NCBI GenBank assembly: GCA_036245805.1
Contig: BTRK01000003.1
Span: forward strand, 9,796,001 to 9,860,000
Length of the DNA stretch: 64,000 nucleotides
Reading direction: 5' to 3'
Origin: Pristionchus mayeri
Lineage: Eukaryota; Nematoda; Chromadorea; Rhabditida; Neodiplogasteridae
Part shown: positions 52,845 to 64,000 of the stretch, in pieces
Numbering within the stretch: the first letter of the stretch is position 1
How the letters are laid out: every line of letters begins with the position of its first letter
The notes under the pieces: model-generated
Databases searched by the model: none
Told to the model about the DNA's origin: nothing
Seen by the model: only the letters and a program-made list of their open reading frames with translations
Position numbers and translations under genes: made by a program

Positions 52845-55250
52845 ATAGTTAGACTTTCAAAGCATATTCTGACCACATTCATCGCTACAAGTAAGGAGGT
52901 CTTAAGGATCATTATTTTGTGATATTTTGAGAGATATCAGCGCAATTGCGACGCTAATTTAGCTTTACAATAACATCAACTATGACACTGTTCTTTGAAA
53001 ATACATTGTTAGACCTTCAAAGCATATTCTGACCACATTCATCGCAACGAGTAAGGAGGTCTTAAGGATCATTATTTTGTGATATTTTGAGAGATATCAG
53101 CTTAATTGCGACGCTAATTTAGCTTTACAATAACATCAACTATGGCACTGTTCTTTGAAAATACATTGTTAGACTTTCAAAGGAAAATACATTGTTAGAC
53201 CTTCAAAGCATATTCTGACCACATTCATCGCTACAAGTAAGGAGGTCTTAAGGATCATTATTTTGTGATATTTTGAGAGATATCAGCGCAATTGCGACGC
53301 TAATTTAGCTTTACAATAACATCAACTATGACACTGTTCTTTGAAAATACATTGTTAGACCTTCAAAGCATATTCTGACCACATTCATCGCAACGAGTAA
53401 GGAGGTCTTAAGGATCATTATTTTGTGATATTTTGAGAGATATCAGCTTAATTGCGACGCTAATTTAGCTTTACAATAACATCAACTATGGCACTGTTCT
53501 TTGAAAATACATTGTTAGACTTTCAAAGGAAAATACATTGTTAGACCTTCAAAGCATATTCTGACCACATTCATCGCTACGAGTAAGGAGGTCTTAAGGA
53601 TCATTATTTTGTGATATTTTGAGAGATATCAGCTTAATTGCGACGCTAATTTAGCTTTACAATAACATCAACTATGGCACTGTTCTTTGAAAATACATTG
53701 TTAGACCTTCAAAGGAAAATACATTGTTAGACCTTCAAAGCATATTCTGACCACATTCATCGTTACGAGTTAGGAGGTCTTAAGGATCATTATTTTGTTA
53801 TATTTTGAGAGATATCAGCTCAGTTGCGACGCTAATTTATCTTTACAATAACATCAACAATGGCACTGTTCTTTGAAAATACGTTGTTAGACCTTCAAAG
53901 CATATTCTGACCACATTCATCGCTACGAGTAAGGAGGTCTTAAGGATCATTATTTTGTGATATTTTGAGAGATATCAGCTCAATTTCGACGCTAATTTAG
54001 CTTTACAATAACATCAACTATGACACTGTTCTTTGAAAATACATAGTTAGACTTTCAAAGCATATTCTGACCACATTCATCGCTACGAGTAAGGAGGTCT
54101 TAAGGATCATTATTTTGTGATATTTTGAGAGATATCAGCTTAATTGCGACGCTAATTTAGCTTTACAATAACATCAACTATGGCACTGTTCTTTGAAAAT
54201 ACATTGTTAGACCTTCAAAGGAAAATACATTGTTAGACCTTCAAAGCATATTCTGACCACATTCATCGCTACGAGTAAGGAGGTCTTAAGGATCATTATT
54301 TTGTGATATTTTGAGAGATATCAGCTTAATTGCGACGCTAATTTAGCTTTACAGTAACATCAACTATGGCACTGTTCTTTGAAAATACATAGTTAGACTT
54401 TCAAAGCATATTCTGACCACATTCATCGCTACGAGTAAGGAGGTCTTAAGGATCATTATTTTGTGATATTTTGAGAGATATCAGCTTAATTGCGACGCTA
54501 ATTTAGCTTTACAATAACATCAACAATGGCACTGTTCTTTGAAAATACATTGTTAGACCTTCAAAGGAAAATACATTGTTAGACCTTCAAAGCATATTCT
54601 GACCACATTCATCGCAACGAGTAAGGAGGTCTTAATTATCATTATTTTGTGATATTTTGAGAGATATCAGCTCAATTGCGACGCTAATTCAGCTTTACAA
54701 TAACATCAACTATGACACTGTTCTTTGAAAATACATTGTTAGACCTTCAAAGCATATTCTGACCACATTCATCGCAACGAGTAAGGAGGTCTTAAGGATC
54801 ATTATTTTGTGATATTTTGAGAGATATCAGCTTAATTGCGACGCTAATTTAGCTTTACAATAACATCAACTATGGCACTGTTCTTTGAAAATACATTGTT
54901 AGACTTTCAAAGGAAAATACATTGTTAGACCTTCAAAGCATATTCTGACCACATTCATCGCTACGAGTAAGGAGGTCTTAAGGATCATTATTTTGTGATA
55001 TTTTGAGAGATATCAGCTTAATTGCGACGCTAATTTAGCTTTACAATAACATCAACTATGGCGCTGTTCTTTGAAAATACATAGTTAGACTTTCAAAGCA
55101 TTTTCTGACCACATTCATCGCTACGAGTAAGGAGGTCTTAAGGATCATTATTTTGTGATATTTTGAGAGATATCAGCTTAATTGCGACGCTAATTTAGCT
55201 TTACAATAACATCAACTATGGCACTGTTCTTTGAAAATACATTGTTAGAC
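52845..55250. repeat. C-type module, most diverged right-hand copy
   Basis: C markers return: ctacaag/cgcaattg units (about 52,887 and 53,233), cgcaacgag, cgttacgag (53761, 4,052 bp after the 49,709 copy), agctcaatttcgac, ttacagtaac, cttaattatc (54,635) and agcattttct (55097). The ctacaag-to-cgcaacgag pair is directly repeated with a 346-bp step (160+186). The ttatgatatt monomer, present between the aatggc long unit and cttaattatc in the other copies, is missing, as it also is at about 16.9 kb. ttaactttac and ctttcaaaa are absent, so this copy branches off before the 35-kb lineage gained them. Confidence 0.82.
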
Positions 55251-55772
55251 CTTCAAAGGAAAATACATTGTTAGACCTTCAAAACATATTCTGACCACAT
55301 TCATCGCTACGAGTAAGGAGGACTTAAGGATCATTATTTTGTGATATTTTGAGAGATATCAGCTTAATTGCGACGCTAGTTTAGCGTTACAATAACATCA
55401 ACAATGGCACTGTTCTTTGAAAATACATTGTTAGACCTTCAAAGCATATTCTGACCACATTCATCGCTACGAGTAAGGAGGTCTTAAGGATCATTATTTT
55501 GTGATATTTTGAGAGATATCAGCTTAATTGCGACGCTAATTTAGCTTTACAATAACATCAACAATGGCACTGTTCTTTGAAAATACATTGTTAGACCTTC
55601 AAAGGAAAATACATTGTTAGACCTTCAAAACATATTCTGACCACATTCATCGCTACGAGTAAGGAGGTCTTAAGGATCATTATTTTGTGATATTTTGAGA
55701 GATATCAGCTTAATTGCGACGCTAATTTAGCTTTACAATAACATCAACTATGGCACTGTTCTTTGAAAATAC

Positions 55773-55932
55773 ATAGTTAGACTTTCAAAGCATATTCTGA
55801 CCACATTCATCGCTACGAGTAAGGAGGTCTTAAGGATCATTATTTTGTGATAATTTGAGAGATATCAGGTTAATTGCGACGCTAATTTAGCTTTACAATA
55901 ACATCAACAATGGCACTGTTCTTTGAAAATAC
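55773..55932 (+). repeat. Diverged 160-bp monomer
   Basis: An atag-type unit with gtgataatttgag and atatcaggttaatt, substitutions not noticed in other copies. The first destroys the left arm of the tgatat/atatca inverted repeat. It is preceded at about 55,320 by another private unit (gaggacttaagg, ctagtttagcgttac). These make useful unique anchors for assembling or probing this part of the array. Confidence 0.85.
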
Positions 55933-57904
55933 ATTGTTAGACCTTCAAAGCATATTCTGACCACATTCATCGCTACGAGTAAGGAGGTCTTAAGGATCAT
56001 TATTTTGTGATATTTTGAGAGATATCAGCTTAATTGCAACGCTAATTTAGCTTTACAATAACATCAACAATGGCACTGTTCTTTGAAAATACGTTGTTAG
56101 ACCTTCAAAGCATATTCTTACCACATTCATCGCTACGAGTAAGGAGGTCTTAAGGATCATTATTTTGTGATATTTTGAGAGATATCAGCTCAATTGCGAC
56201 GCTAATTTAGCTTTACAATAACATCAACTATGGCACTGTTCTTTGAAAATACATAGTTAGACTTTCAAAGCATATTCTGACCACATTCATCGCTACGAGT
56301 AAGGAGGTCTTAAGGATCATTATATTGTGATATTTTGAGAGATATCAGCTCAGTTGCGACGCTAGTTTAGCTTTACAATAACATCAACAATGGCACTGTT
56401 CTTTGAAAATACATTGTTAGACCTTCAAAGCATATTCTGACCACATTCATCGCTACGAGTAAGGAGGTCTTAAGGATCATTATTTTGTGATATTTTGAGA
56501 GATATCAGCTCAATTGCGACGCTAATTTAGCTTTACAATAACATCAACTATGGCACTGTTCTTTGAAAATACATAGTTAGACTTTCAAAGCATATTCTGA
56601 CCACATTCATCGCTACGAGTAAGGAGGTCTTAAGGATCATTATATTGTGATATTTTGAGAGATATCAGCTCAGTTGCGACGCTAGTTTAGCTTTACAATA
56701 ACATCAACAATGGCACTGTTCTTTGAAAATACATTGTTAGACCTTCAAAGCATATTCTGACCACATTCATCGCTACGAGTAAGGAGGTCTTAAGGATCAT
56801 TATTTTGTGATATTTTGAGAGATATCAGCTTAATTGCGACGCTAATTTAGCTTTACAATAACATCAACTATGGCACTGTTCTTTGAAAATACATTGTTAG
56901 ACCTTCAAAGGAAAATACATTGTTAGACCTTCAAAACATATTCTGACCACATTCATCGCTACGAGTAAGGAGGTCTTAAGGATCATTATTTTGTGATATT
57001 TTGAGAGATATCAGCTTAATTGCAACGCTAATTTAGCTTTACAATAACATCAACAATGGCACTGTTCTTTGAAAATACGTTGTTAGACCTTCAAAGCATA
57101 TTCTTACCACATTCATCGCTACGAGTAAGGAGGTCTTAAGGATCATTATTTTGTGATATTTTGAGAGATATCAGCTCAATTGCGACGCTAATTTAGCTTT
57201 ACAATAACATCAACTATGGCACTGTTCTTTGAAAATACATAGTTAGACTTTCAAAGCATATTCTGACCACATTCATCGCTACGAGTAAGGAGGTCTTAAG
57301 GATCATTATATTGTGATATTTTGAGAGATATCAGCTCAGTTGCGACGCTAGTTTAGCTTTACAATAACATCAACAATGGCACTGTTCTTTGAAAATACAT
57401 TGTTAGACCTTCAAAGCATATTCTGACCACATTCATCGCTACGAGTAAGGAGGTCTTAAGGATCATTATTTTGTGATATTTTGAGAGATATCAGCTTAAT
57501 TGCGACGCTAATTTAGCTTTACAATAACATCAACTATGGCACTGTTCTTTGAAAATACATTGTTAGACCTTCAAAGGAAAATACATTGTTAGACCTTCAA
57601 AACATATTCTGACCACATTCATCGCTACGAGTAAGGAGGTCTTAAGGATCATTATTTTGTGATATTTTGAGAGATATCAGCTTAATTGCGACGCTAATTT
57701 AGCTTTACAATAACATCAACTATGGCACTGTTCTTTGAAAATACATAGTTAGACTTTCAAAGCATATTCTGACCACATTCATCGCTACGAGTAAGGAGGT
57801 CTTAAGGATCATTATTTTGTGATATTTTGAGAGATATCAGCTTAATTGCGACGCTAATTTAGCTTTACAATAACATCAACTATGGCACTGTTCTTTGAAA
57901 ATAC

Positions 57905-58090
57905 ATAGTTAGACCTTCAAAGGAAAATACATTGTTAGACCTTCAAAACATATTCTGACCACATTCATCGCTACGAGTAAGGAGGTCTTAAGGATCATTA
58001 TTTTGTGATATTTTGAGAGATATCAGCTTAATTGCAACGCTAATTTAGCTTTACAATAACATCAACTATGACACTGTTCTTTGAAAATAC
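57905..58090 (+). repeat. Recombinant atag-type 186-bp monomer
   Basis: This is the only long monomer noticed whose first module begins atagttagacctt. The atag base change is here combined with cctt and with the 26-bp module, features that are otherwise mutually exclusive. It looks like a crossover or conversion between an atag-type and a long monomer, with the breakpoint inside the first 15 bases. Confidence 0.8.
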
Positions 58091-59789
58091 ATTGTTAGAC
58101 CTTCAAAGCATATTCTGACCACATTCATCGCTACGAGTAAGGAGGTCTTAAGGATCATTATTTTGTGATATTTTGAGAGATATCAGCTTAATTGCAACGC
58201 TAATTTAGCTTTACAATAACATCAACTATGACACTGTTCTTTGAAAATACATAGTTAGACTTTCAAAGCATATTCTGACCACATTCATCGCTACGAGTAA
58301 GGAGGTCTTAAGGATCATTCTTTTGTGATATTTTGAGAGAGAGATATCAGCTTAATTGCGACGCTAATTTAGCTTTACAACAACATCAACTATGGCACTG
58401 TTCTTTGAAAATACATTGTTAGACCTTCAAAGCATATTCTGACCACATTCATCGCTACGAGTAAGGAGGTCTTAAGGATCATTATTTTGTGATATTTTGA
58501 GAGATATCAGCTCAGTTGCGACGCTAGTTTAGCTTTACAATAACATCAACTATGGCACTGTTCTTTGAAAATACATTGTTAGACCTTCAAAGCATATTCT
58601 GACCACATTCATCGCTACGAGTAAGGAGGTCTTAAGGATCATTATTTTGTGATATTTTGAGAGATATCAGCTCAGTTGCGACGCTAGTTTAGCTTTACAA
58701 TAACATCAACAATGGCACTGTTCTTTGAAAATACATTGTTAGACCTTCAAAGGAAAATACATTGTTAGACCTTCAAAACATATTCTGACCACATTCATCG
58801 CTACGAGTAAGGAGGTCTTAAGGATCATTATTTTGTGATATTTTGAGAGATATCAGCTTAATTGCAACGCTAATTTAGCTTTACAATAACATCAACTATG
58901 ACACTGTTCTTTGAAAATACATAGTTAGACTTTCAAAGCATATTCTGACCACATTCATCGCTACGAGTAAGGAGGTCTTAAGGATCATTATTTTGTGATA
59001 TTTTGAGAGATATCAGCTCAGTTGCGACGCTAGTTTAGCTTTACAATAACATCAACAATGGCACTGTTCTTTGAAAATACATTGTTAGACCTTCAAAGCA
59101 TATTCTGACCACATTCATCGCTACGAGTAAGGAGGTCTTAAGGATCATTATTTTGTGATATTTTGAGAGATATCAGCTTAATTGCGACGCTAATTTAGCT
59201 TTACAATAACATCAACAATGGCACTGTTCTTTGAAAATACATTGTTAGACCTTCAAAGGAAAATACATTGTTAGATCTTCAAAGCATATTCTGACCACAT
59301 TCATCGCTACGAGTAAGGAGGTCTTAAGGATCATTATTTTGTGATATTTTGAGAGATATCAGCTCAGTTGCGACGCTAGTTTAGCTTTACAATAACATCA
59401 ACTATGGCACTGTTCTTTGAAAATACATTGTTAGACCTTCAAAGCATATTCTAACCACATTCATCGCTACGAGTAAGGAGGTCTTAAGGATCATTATTTT
59501 GTGATATTTTGAGAGATATCAGCTCAGTTGCGACGCTAGTTTAGCTTTACAATAACATCAACAATGGCACTGTTCTTTGAAAATACATTGTTAGACCTTC
59601 AAAGCATATTCTGACCACATTCATCGCTACGAGTAAGGAGGTCTTAAGGATCATTATTTTGTGATATTTTGAGAGATATCAGCTTAATTGCGACGCTAAT
59701 TTAGCTTTACAATAACATCAACAATGGCACTGTTCTTTGAAAATACATTGTTAGACCTTCAAAGGAAAATACATTGTTAGACCTTCAAA

Positions 59790-61500
59790 GCATATTCTGA
59801 CCACATTCATCGCTACGAGTAAGGAGGTCTTAAGGATCATTATTTTGTGATATTTTGAGAGATATCAGCTCAGTTGCGACGCTAATTTAGCTTTACAATA
59901 ACATCAACAATGGCACTGTTCTTTGAAAATACATTGTTAGACCTTCAAAGCATATTCTGACCACATTCATCGCTACGAGTAAGGAGGTCTTAAGGATCAT
60001 TCTTTTGTGATATTTTGAGAGATATCAGCTTAATTGCGACGCTAATTTAGCTTTACAATAACATCAACAATGGCACTGTTCTTTGAAAATACATTGTTAG
60101 ACCTTCAAAGGAAAATACATTGTTAGACCTTCAAAGCATATTCTAACCACATTCATCGCTACGAGTAAGGAGGTCTTAAGGATCATTATTTTGTGATATT
60201 TTGAGAGATATCAGCTTAATTGCAACGCTAATTTAGCTTTACAATAACATCAACAATGGCACTGTTCTTTGAAAATACATTGTTAGACCTTCAAAGGAAA
60301 ATACATTGTTAGACCTTCAAAGCATATTCTGACCACATTCATCGCTACGAGTAAGGAGGTCTTAAGGATCATTATTTTGTGATATTTTGAGAGATATCAG
60401 CTCAGTTGCGACGCTAGTTTAGCTTTACAATAACATCAACTATGGCACTGTTCTTTGAAAATACATTGTTAGACTTTCAAAGCATATTCTGACCACATTC
60501 ATCGCTACGAGTAAGGAGGTCTTAAGGATCATTATTTTGTGATATTTTGAGAGATATCAGCTCAGTTGCGACGCTAGTTTAGCTTTACAATAACATCAAC
60601 AATGGCACTGTTCTTTGAAAATACATTGTTAGACCTTCAAAGCATATTCTGACCACATTCATCGCTACGAGTAAGGAGGGCTTAAGGATCATTATTTTGT
60701 GATATTTTGAGAGATATCAGCTTAATTGCGACGCTAATTTAGCTTTACAATAACATCAACAATGGCACTGTTCTTTGAAAATACATTGTTAGACCTTCAA
60801 AGCATATTCTGACCACATTCATCGCTACGAGTAAGGAGGGCTTAACGATCATTATTTTGTGATATTTTGAGAGATATCAGCTTAATTGCGACGCTAATTT
60901 AGCTTTACAATAACATCAACAATGGCACTGTTCTTTGAAAATACATTGTTAGACCTTCAAAGGAAAATACATTGTTAGACCTTCAAAGCATATTCTGACC
61001 ACATTCATCGCTACGAGTAAGGAGGTCTTAAGGATCATTATTTTGTGATATTTTGAGAGATATCAGCTCAGTTGCGACGCTAATTTAGCTTTACAATAAC
61101 ATCAACAATGGCACTGTTCTTTGAAAGTACATTGTTAGACCTTCACAGCATATTCTGACCACATTCATCGCTACGAGTAAGGAGGTCTTAAGGATCATTA
61201 TTTTGTGATATTTTGAGAGATATCAGCTCAGTTGCGACGCTAGTTTATCTTTACAATAACATCAACAATGGCACTGTTCTTTGAAAATACATTGTTAGAC
61301 CTTCAAAGCATATTCTGACCACATTCATCGCTACGAGTAAGGAGGTCTTAAGGATCATTCTTTTGTGATATTTTGAGAGATATCAGCTTAATTGCGACGC
61401 TAATTTAGCTTTACAATAACATCAACATTGGCACTGTTCTTTGAAAATACATTGTTAGACCTTCAAAGGAAAATACATTGTTAGACCTTCAAAGCATATT
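59790..61500. repeat. Block copied from 33.5-35.1 kb (offset 26,272 then 26,432 bp)
   Basis: Anchors: ctaacc 33871/60143 (offset 26,272), gagggctta 34404/60676 (26,272) and 60836 (26,432), gaaagtac 34691/61123 (26,432), caacattgg 34991/61423 (26,432). The change of offset by exactly 160 bp comes from an extra plain monomer carrying gagggctt at 60,836, which also has the private cttaacgatc. The gattttttgag change of the 34.1- and 45.5-kb copies is absent here, so it arose after this copy separated. Confidence 0.88.
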
Positions 61501-64000
61501 CTAACCACATTCATCGCTACGAGTAAGGAGGTCTTAAGGATCATTATTTTGTGATATTTTGAGAGATATCAGCTTAATTGCAACGCTAATTTAGCTTTAC
61601 AATAACATCAACTATGGCACTGTTCTTTGAAAATACATAGTTAGACTTTCAAAGCATATTCTGACCACATTCATCGCTACGAGTAAGGAGGTCTTAAGGA
61701 TCATTCTTTTGTGATATTTTTGAGAGAGAGATATCAGCTTAATTGCGACGCTAATTTAGCTTTACAATAACATCAACAATGGCACTGTTCTTTGAAAATA
61801 CATTGTTAGACCTTCAAAGGAAAATACATTGTTAGACCTTCAAAGCATATTCTGACCACATTCATCGCTACGAGTAAGGAGGTCTTAAGGATCATTATTT
61901 TGTGATATTTTGAGAGATATCAGCTTAATTGCAACGCTAATTTAGCTTTACAATAACATCAACTATGGCACTGTTCTTTGAAAATACATTGTTAGACCTT
62001 CAAAGCATATTCTGACCACATTCATCGCTACGAGTAAGGAGGTCTTAAGGATCATTATTTTGTGATATTTTGAGAGATATCAGCTCAGTTGCGACGCTAA
62101 TTTAGCTTTACAATAACATCAACAATGGCACTGTTCTTTGAAAATACGTTGTTAGACCTTCAAAGCATATTCTTACCACATTCATCGCTACGAGTAAGGA
62201 GGTCTTAAGGATCATTATTTTGTGATATTTTGAGAGATATCAGCTCAGTTGCGACGCTAATTTAGCTTTACAATAACATCAACAATGGCACTGTTCTTTG
62301 AAAATACATTGTTAGACCTTCAAAGGAAAATACATTGTTAGACCTTCAAAGCATATTCTGACCACATTCACCGCTACGAGTAAGGAGGTCTTAAGGATCA
62401 TTATTTTGTGATATTTTGAGAGATATCAGCTCAGTTGCGACGCTAATTTAGCTTTACAATAACATCAACAATGGCACTGTTCTTTGAAAATACATAGTTA
62501 GACTTTCAAAGCATATTCTGACCACATTCATCGCTACGAGTAAGGAGGTCTTAAGGATCATTATTTTGTGATATTTTGAGAGATATCAGCTTAATTGCAA
62601 CGCTAATTTAGCTTTACAATAACATCAACTATGGCACTGTTCTTTGAAAATACATAGTTAGACTTTCAAAGCATATTCTGACCACATTCATCGCTACGAG
62701 TAAGGAGGTCTTAAGGATCATTCTTTTGTGATATTTTTGAGAGAGAGATATCAGCTTAATTGCGACGCTAATTTAGCTTTACAATAACATCAACAATGGC
62801 ACTGTTCTTTGAAAATACATTGTTAGACCTTCACAGCATATTCTGACCACATTCATCGCTACGAGTAAGGAGGTCTAAAGGATCATTATTTTGTGATATT
62901 TTGAGAGATATCAGCTCAGTTGCGACGCTAATTTAGCTTTACAATAACATCAACAATGGCACTGTTCTTTGAAAATACGTTGTTAGACCTTCAAAGCATA
63001 TTCTTACCACATTCATCGCTACGAGTAAGGAGGTCTTAAGGATCATTATTTTGTGATATTTTGAGAGATATCAGCTTAATTGCGACGCTAATTTAGCTTT
63101 ACAATAACATCAACTATGGCACTGTTCTTTGAAAATACATTGTTAGACCTTCAAAGCATATTCTGACCACATTCATCGCTACGAGTAAGGAGGTCTTAAG
63201 GATCATTATTTTGTGATATTTTGAGAGATATCAGCTCAGTTGCGACGCTAATTTAGCTTTACAATAACATCAACAATGGCACTGTTCTTTGAAAATACGT
63301 TGTTAGACCTTCAAAGCATATTCTTACCACATTCATCGCTACGAGTAAGGAGGTCTTAAGGATCATTATTTTGTGATATTTTGAGAGATATCAGCTCAAT
63401 TGCGACGCTAATTTAGCTTTACAATAACATCAACTATGGCACTGTTCTTTGAAAATACATTGTTAGACCTTCAAAGGAAAATACATTGTTAGACCTTCAA
63501 AGCATATTCTGACCACATTCATCGCTACGAGTAAGGAGGTCTTAAGGATCATTATTTTGTGATATTTTGAGAGATATCAGCTCAGTTGCGACGCTAGTTT
63601 AGCTTTACAATAACATCAACAATGGCACTGTTCTTCGAAAATACATTGTTAGACCTTCAAAGCATATTCTGACCACATTCATCGCTACGAGTAAGGAGGT
63701 CTTAAGGATCATTCTTTTGTGATATTTTGAGAGATATCAGCTTAATTGCGACGCTAATTTAGCTTTACAATAACATCAACAATGGCACTGTTCTTTGAAA
63801 ATACATTGTTAGACCTTCAAAGGAAAATACATTGTTAGACCTTCAAAGCATATTCTAACCACATTCATCGCTACGAGTAAGGAGGTCTTAAGGATCATTA
63901 TTTTGTGATATTTTGAGAGATATCAGCTTAATTGCAACGCTAATTTAGCTTTACAATAACATCAACTATGGCACTGTTCTTTGAAAATACATAGTTAGAC

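Larger units (their letters stand above)
1..64000. repeat. Tandem satellite DNA array, 160-bp basic unit
   Basis: The entire window is a head-to-tail array of one AT-rich satellite monomer. Landmarks in order within each copy are 'attgttagac', 'cattcatcgctacgagtaag', 'gaggtcttaaggatcatt', 'gtgatattttgagagatatc', 'gctaatttagctttacaata' and 'gcactgttctttgaaaatac'. Copies stay in one orientation with no inversion, gap or foreign insertion. Length classes are 160, 186 (one extra 26-bp module), 212 (two) and 164/165 bp (GA expansion). Solving the window length gives 374 monomers and 158 extra modules if there are no other indels. Most copies differ from the consensus at only a few recurrent positions. 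Each monomer has stops in all six frames, so no protein is encoded. By analogy with other nucleosome-length satellites, a centromeric or heterochromatic location is likely but not shown. The family and the host are not recognised. Confidence 0.98.
55250..64000. repeat. Domain D, right-hand stretch to the window end
   Basis: D-type sequence with acttcaaaacata units, attatattg (56319, 56639, 57305), gttg-start units followed by tcttaccac (for example 56,090, 57,079, 62,150), GA-expanded units (58331, 61716, 62735) and ctaacc (about 59,451, 60,143 and later). Around 56.2-57.5 kb a unit pair containing attatattg is repeated at 320- and 666-bp steps. The array continues unbroken to the end: base 64,000 is ten bases into the next monomer, so the array extends beyond the window on both sides. 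Confidence 0.85.

Noticed and set aside
1..64000. CRISPR array
   Set aside because: There are no unique spacers; the whole unit repeats, the unit is 160-212 bp, and no cas genes are present.
1..64000. Ribosomal DNA intergenic spacer repeats or telomeric/subtelomeric repeats
   Set aside because: No rRNA gene sequence, promoter-like unique segment or short telomere motif run was seen anywhere in the window.
1..64000. CENP-B box
   Set aside because: No segment of the consensus resembles the conserved core of the CENP-B box (ttcg followed by cggg at the required spacing).
1..64000. Transposon or retrotransposon insertion within the array
   Set aside because: Monomer landmarks follow each other without interruption; every length change is explained by 26-bp modules or the GA expansion.

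Overview
The whole 64-kb window is one uninterrupted head-to-tail tandem satellite array. I found no gene, RNA gene, transposon, telomeric repeat or unique-sequence island in it. The basic unit is 160 bp, about 36% G+C by count of the first monomer, and every copy runs in the same orientation from base 1 to base 64000. Such arrays belong to eukaryotic constitutive heterochromatin: centromeres, pericentromeres, subtelomeric knobs or sex chromosomes. A near-nucleosome-length unit in arrays this long fits a centromeric or pericentromeric satellite best, but that is inference. I do not recognise the monomer as a named family and cannot assign the organism.

Monomers come in a length ladder. The plain form is 160 bp. 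A 186-bp form carries one extra copy of a 26-bp module at its left edge, and a 212-bp form carries two. A rare 164/165-bp form has an expanded GA run. Allowing for ten GA-expanded copies, the window length is solved by 374 monomers plus 158 extra 26-bp modules, assuming no other indels; per-region estimates agree. Every reading frame is closed by stops in each monomer, so the array is non-coding.

Diagnostic base variants divide the array into domains. Bases 1 to about 660 carry D-type monomers. About 0.66-11.8 kb (domain B) is rich in 186-bp units marked by 'gttagaactt', with six related higher-order blocks. About 11.4-19.6 kb (domain C) is marked by 'cgcaacgag', 'gctaattcagc', 'ctacaag' and 'cgcaattg'. 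About 19.6-35.1 kb (domain D) is marked by 'attcttttg', 'ctaacc' and 'tgcaacgc'. Downstream, C-type modules alternate with D-type sequence: C at about 35.2-37.5, 46.5-48.9, 49.2-51.6 and 52.8-55.2 kb, and D in between and on to the end.

Overlaid on this are nested segmental duplications. The largest is a roughly 10.4-kb block (27.26-37.64 kb) repeated at 38.64-49.02 kb with a fixed offset of 11,378 bp and only three base differences noticed. A 2.7-kb C-type block is repeated directly in tandem (offset 2,716 bp). Smaller duplications have offsets of 2,154, 2,050, 2,210, 3,300, 3,572, 7,732, 12,282 and about 26,300-26,400 bp. These offsets are sums of whole 160/186/212-bp units (plus the 4-bp expansion where present), so the array has grown by register-preserving recombination or replication of multi-monomer blocks. 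Some copies are recent enough to be almost identical. The window is best read as a history of satellite expansion, not as a set of cooperating genes.
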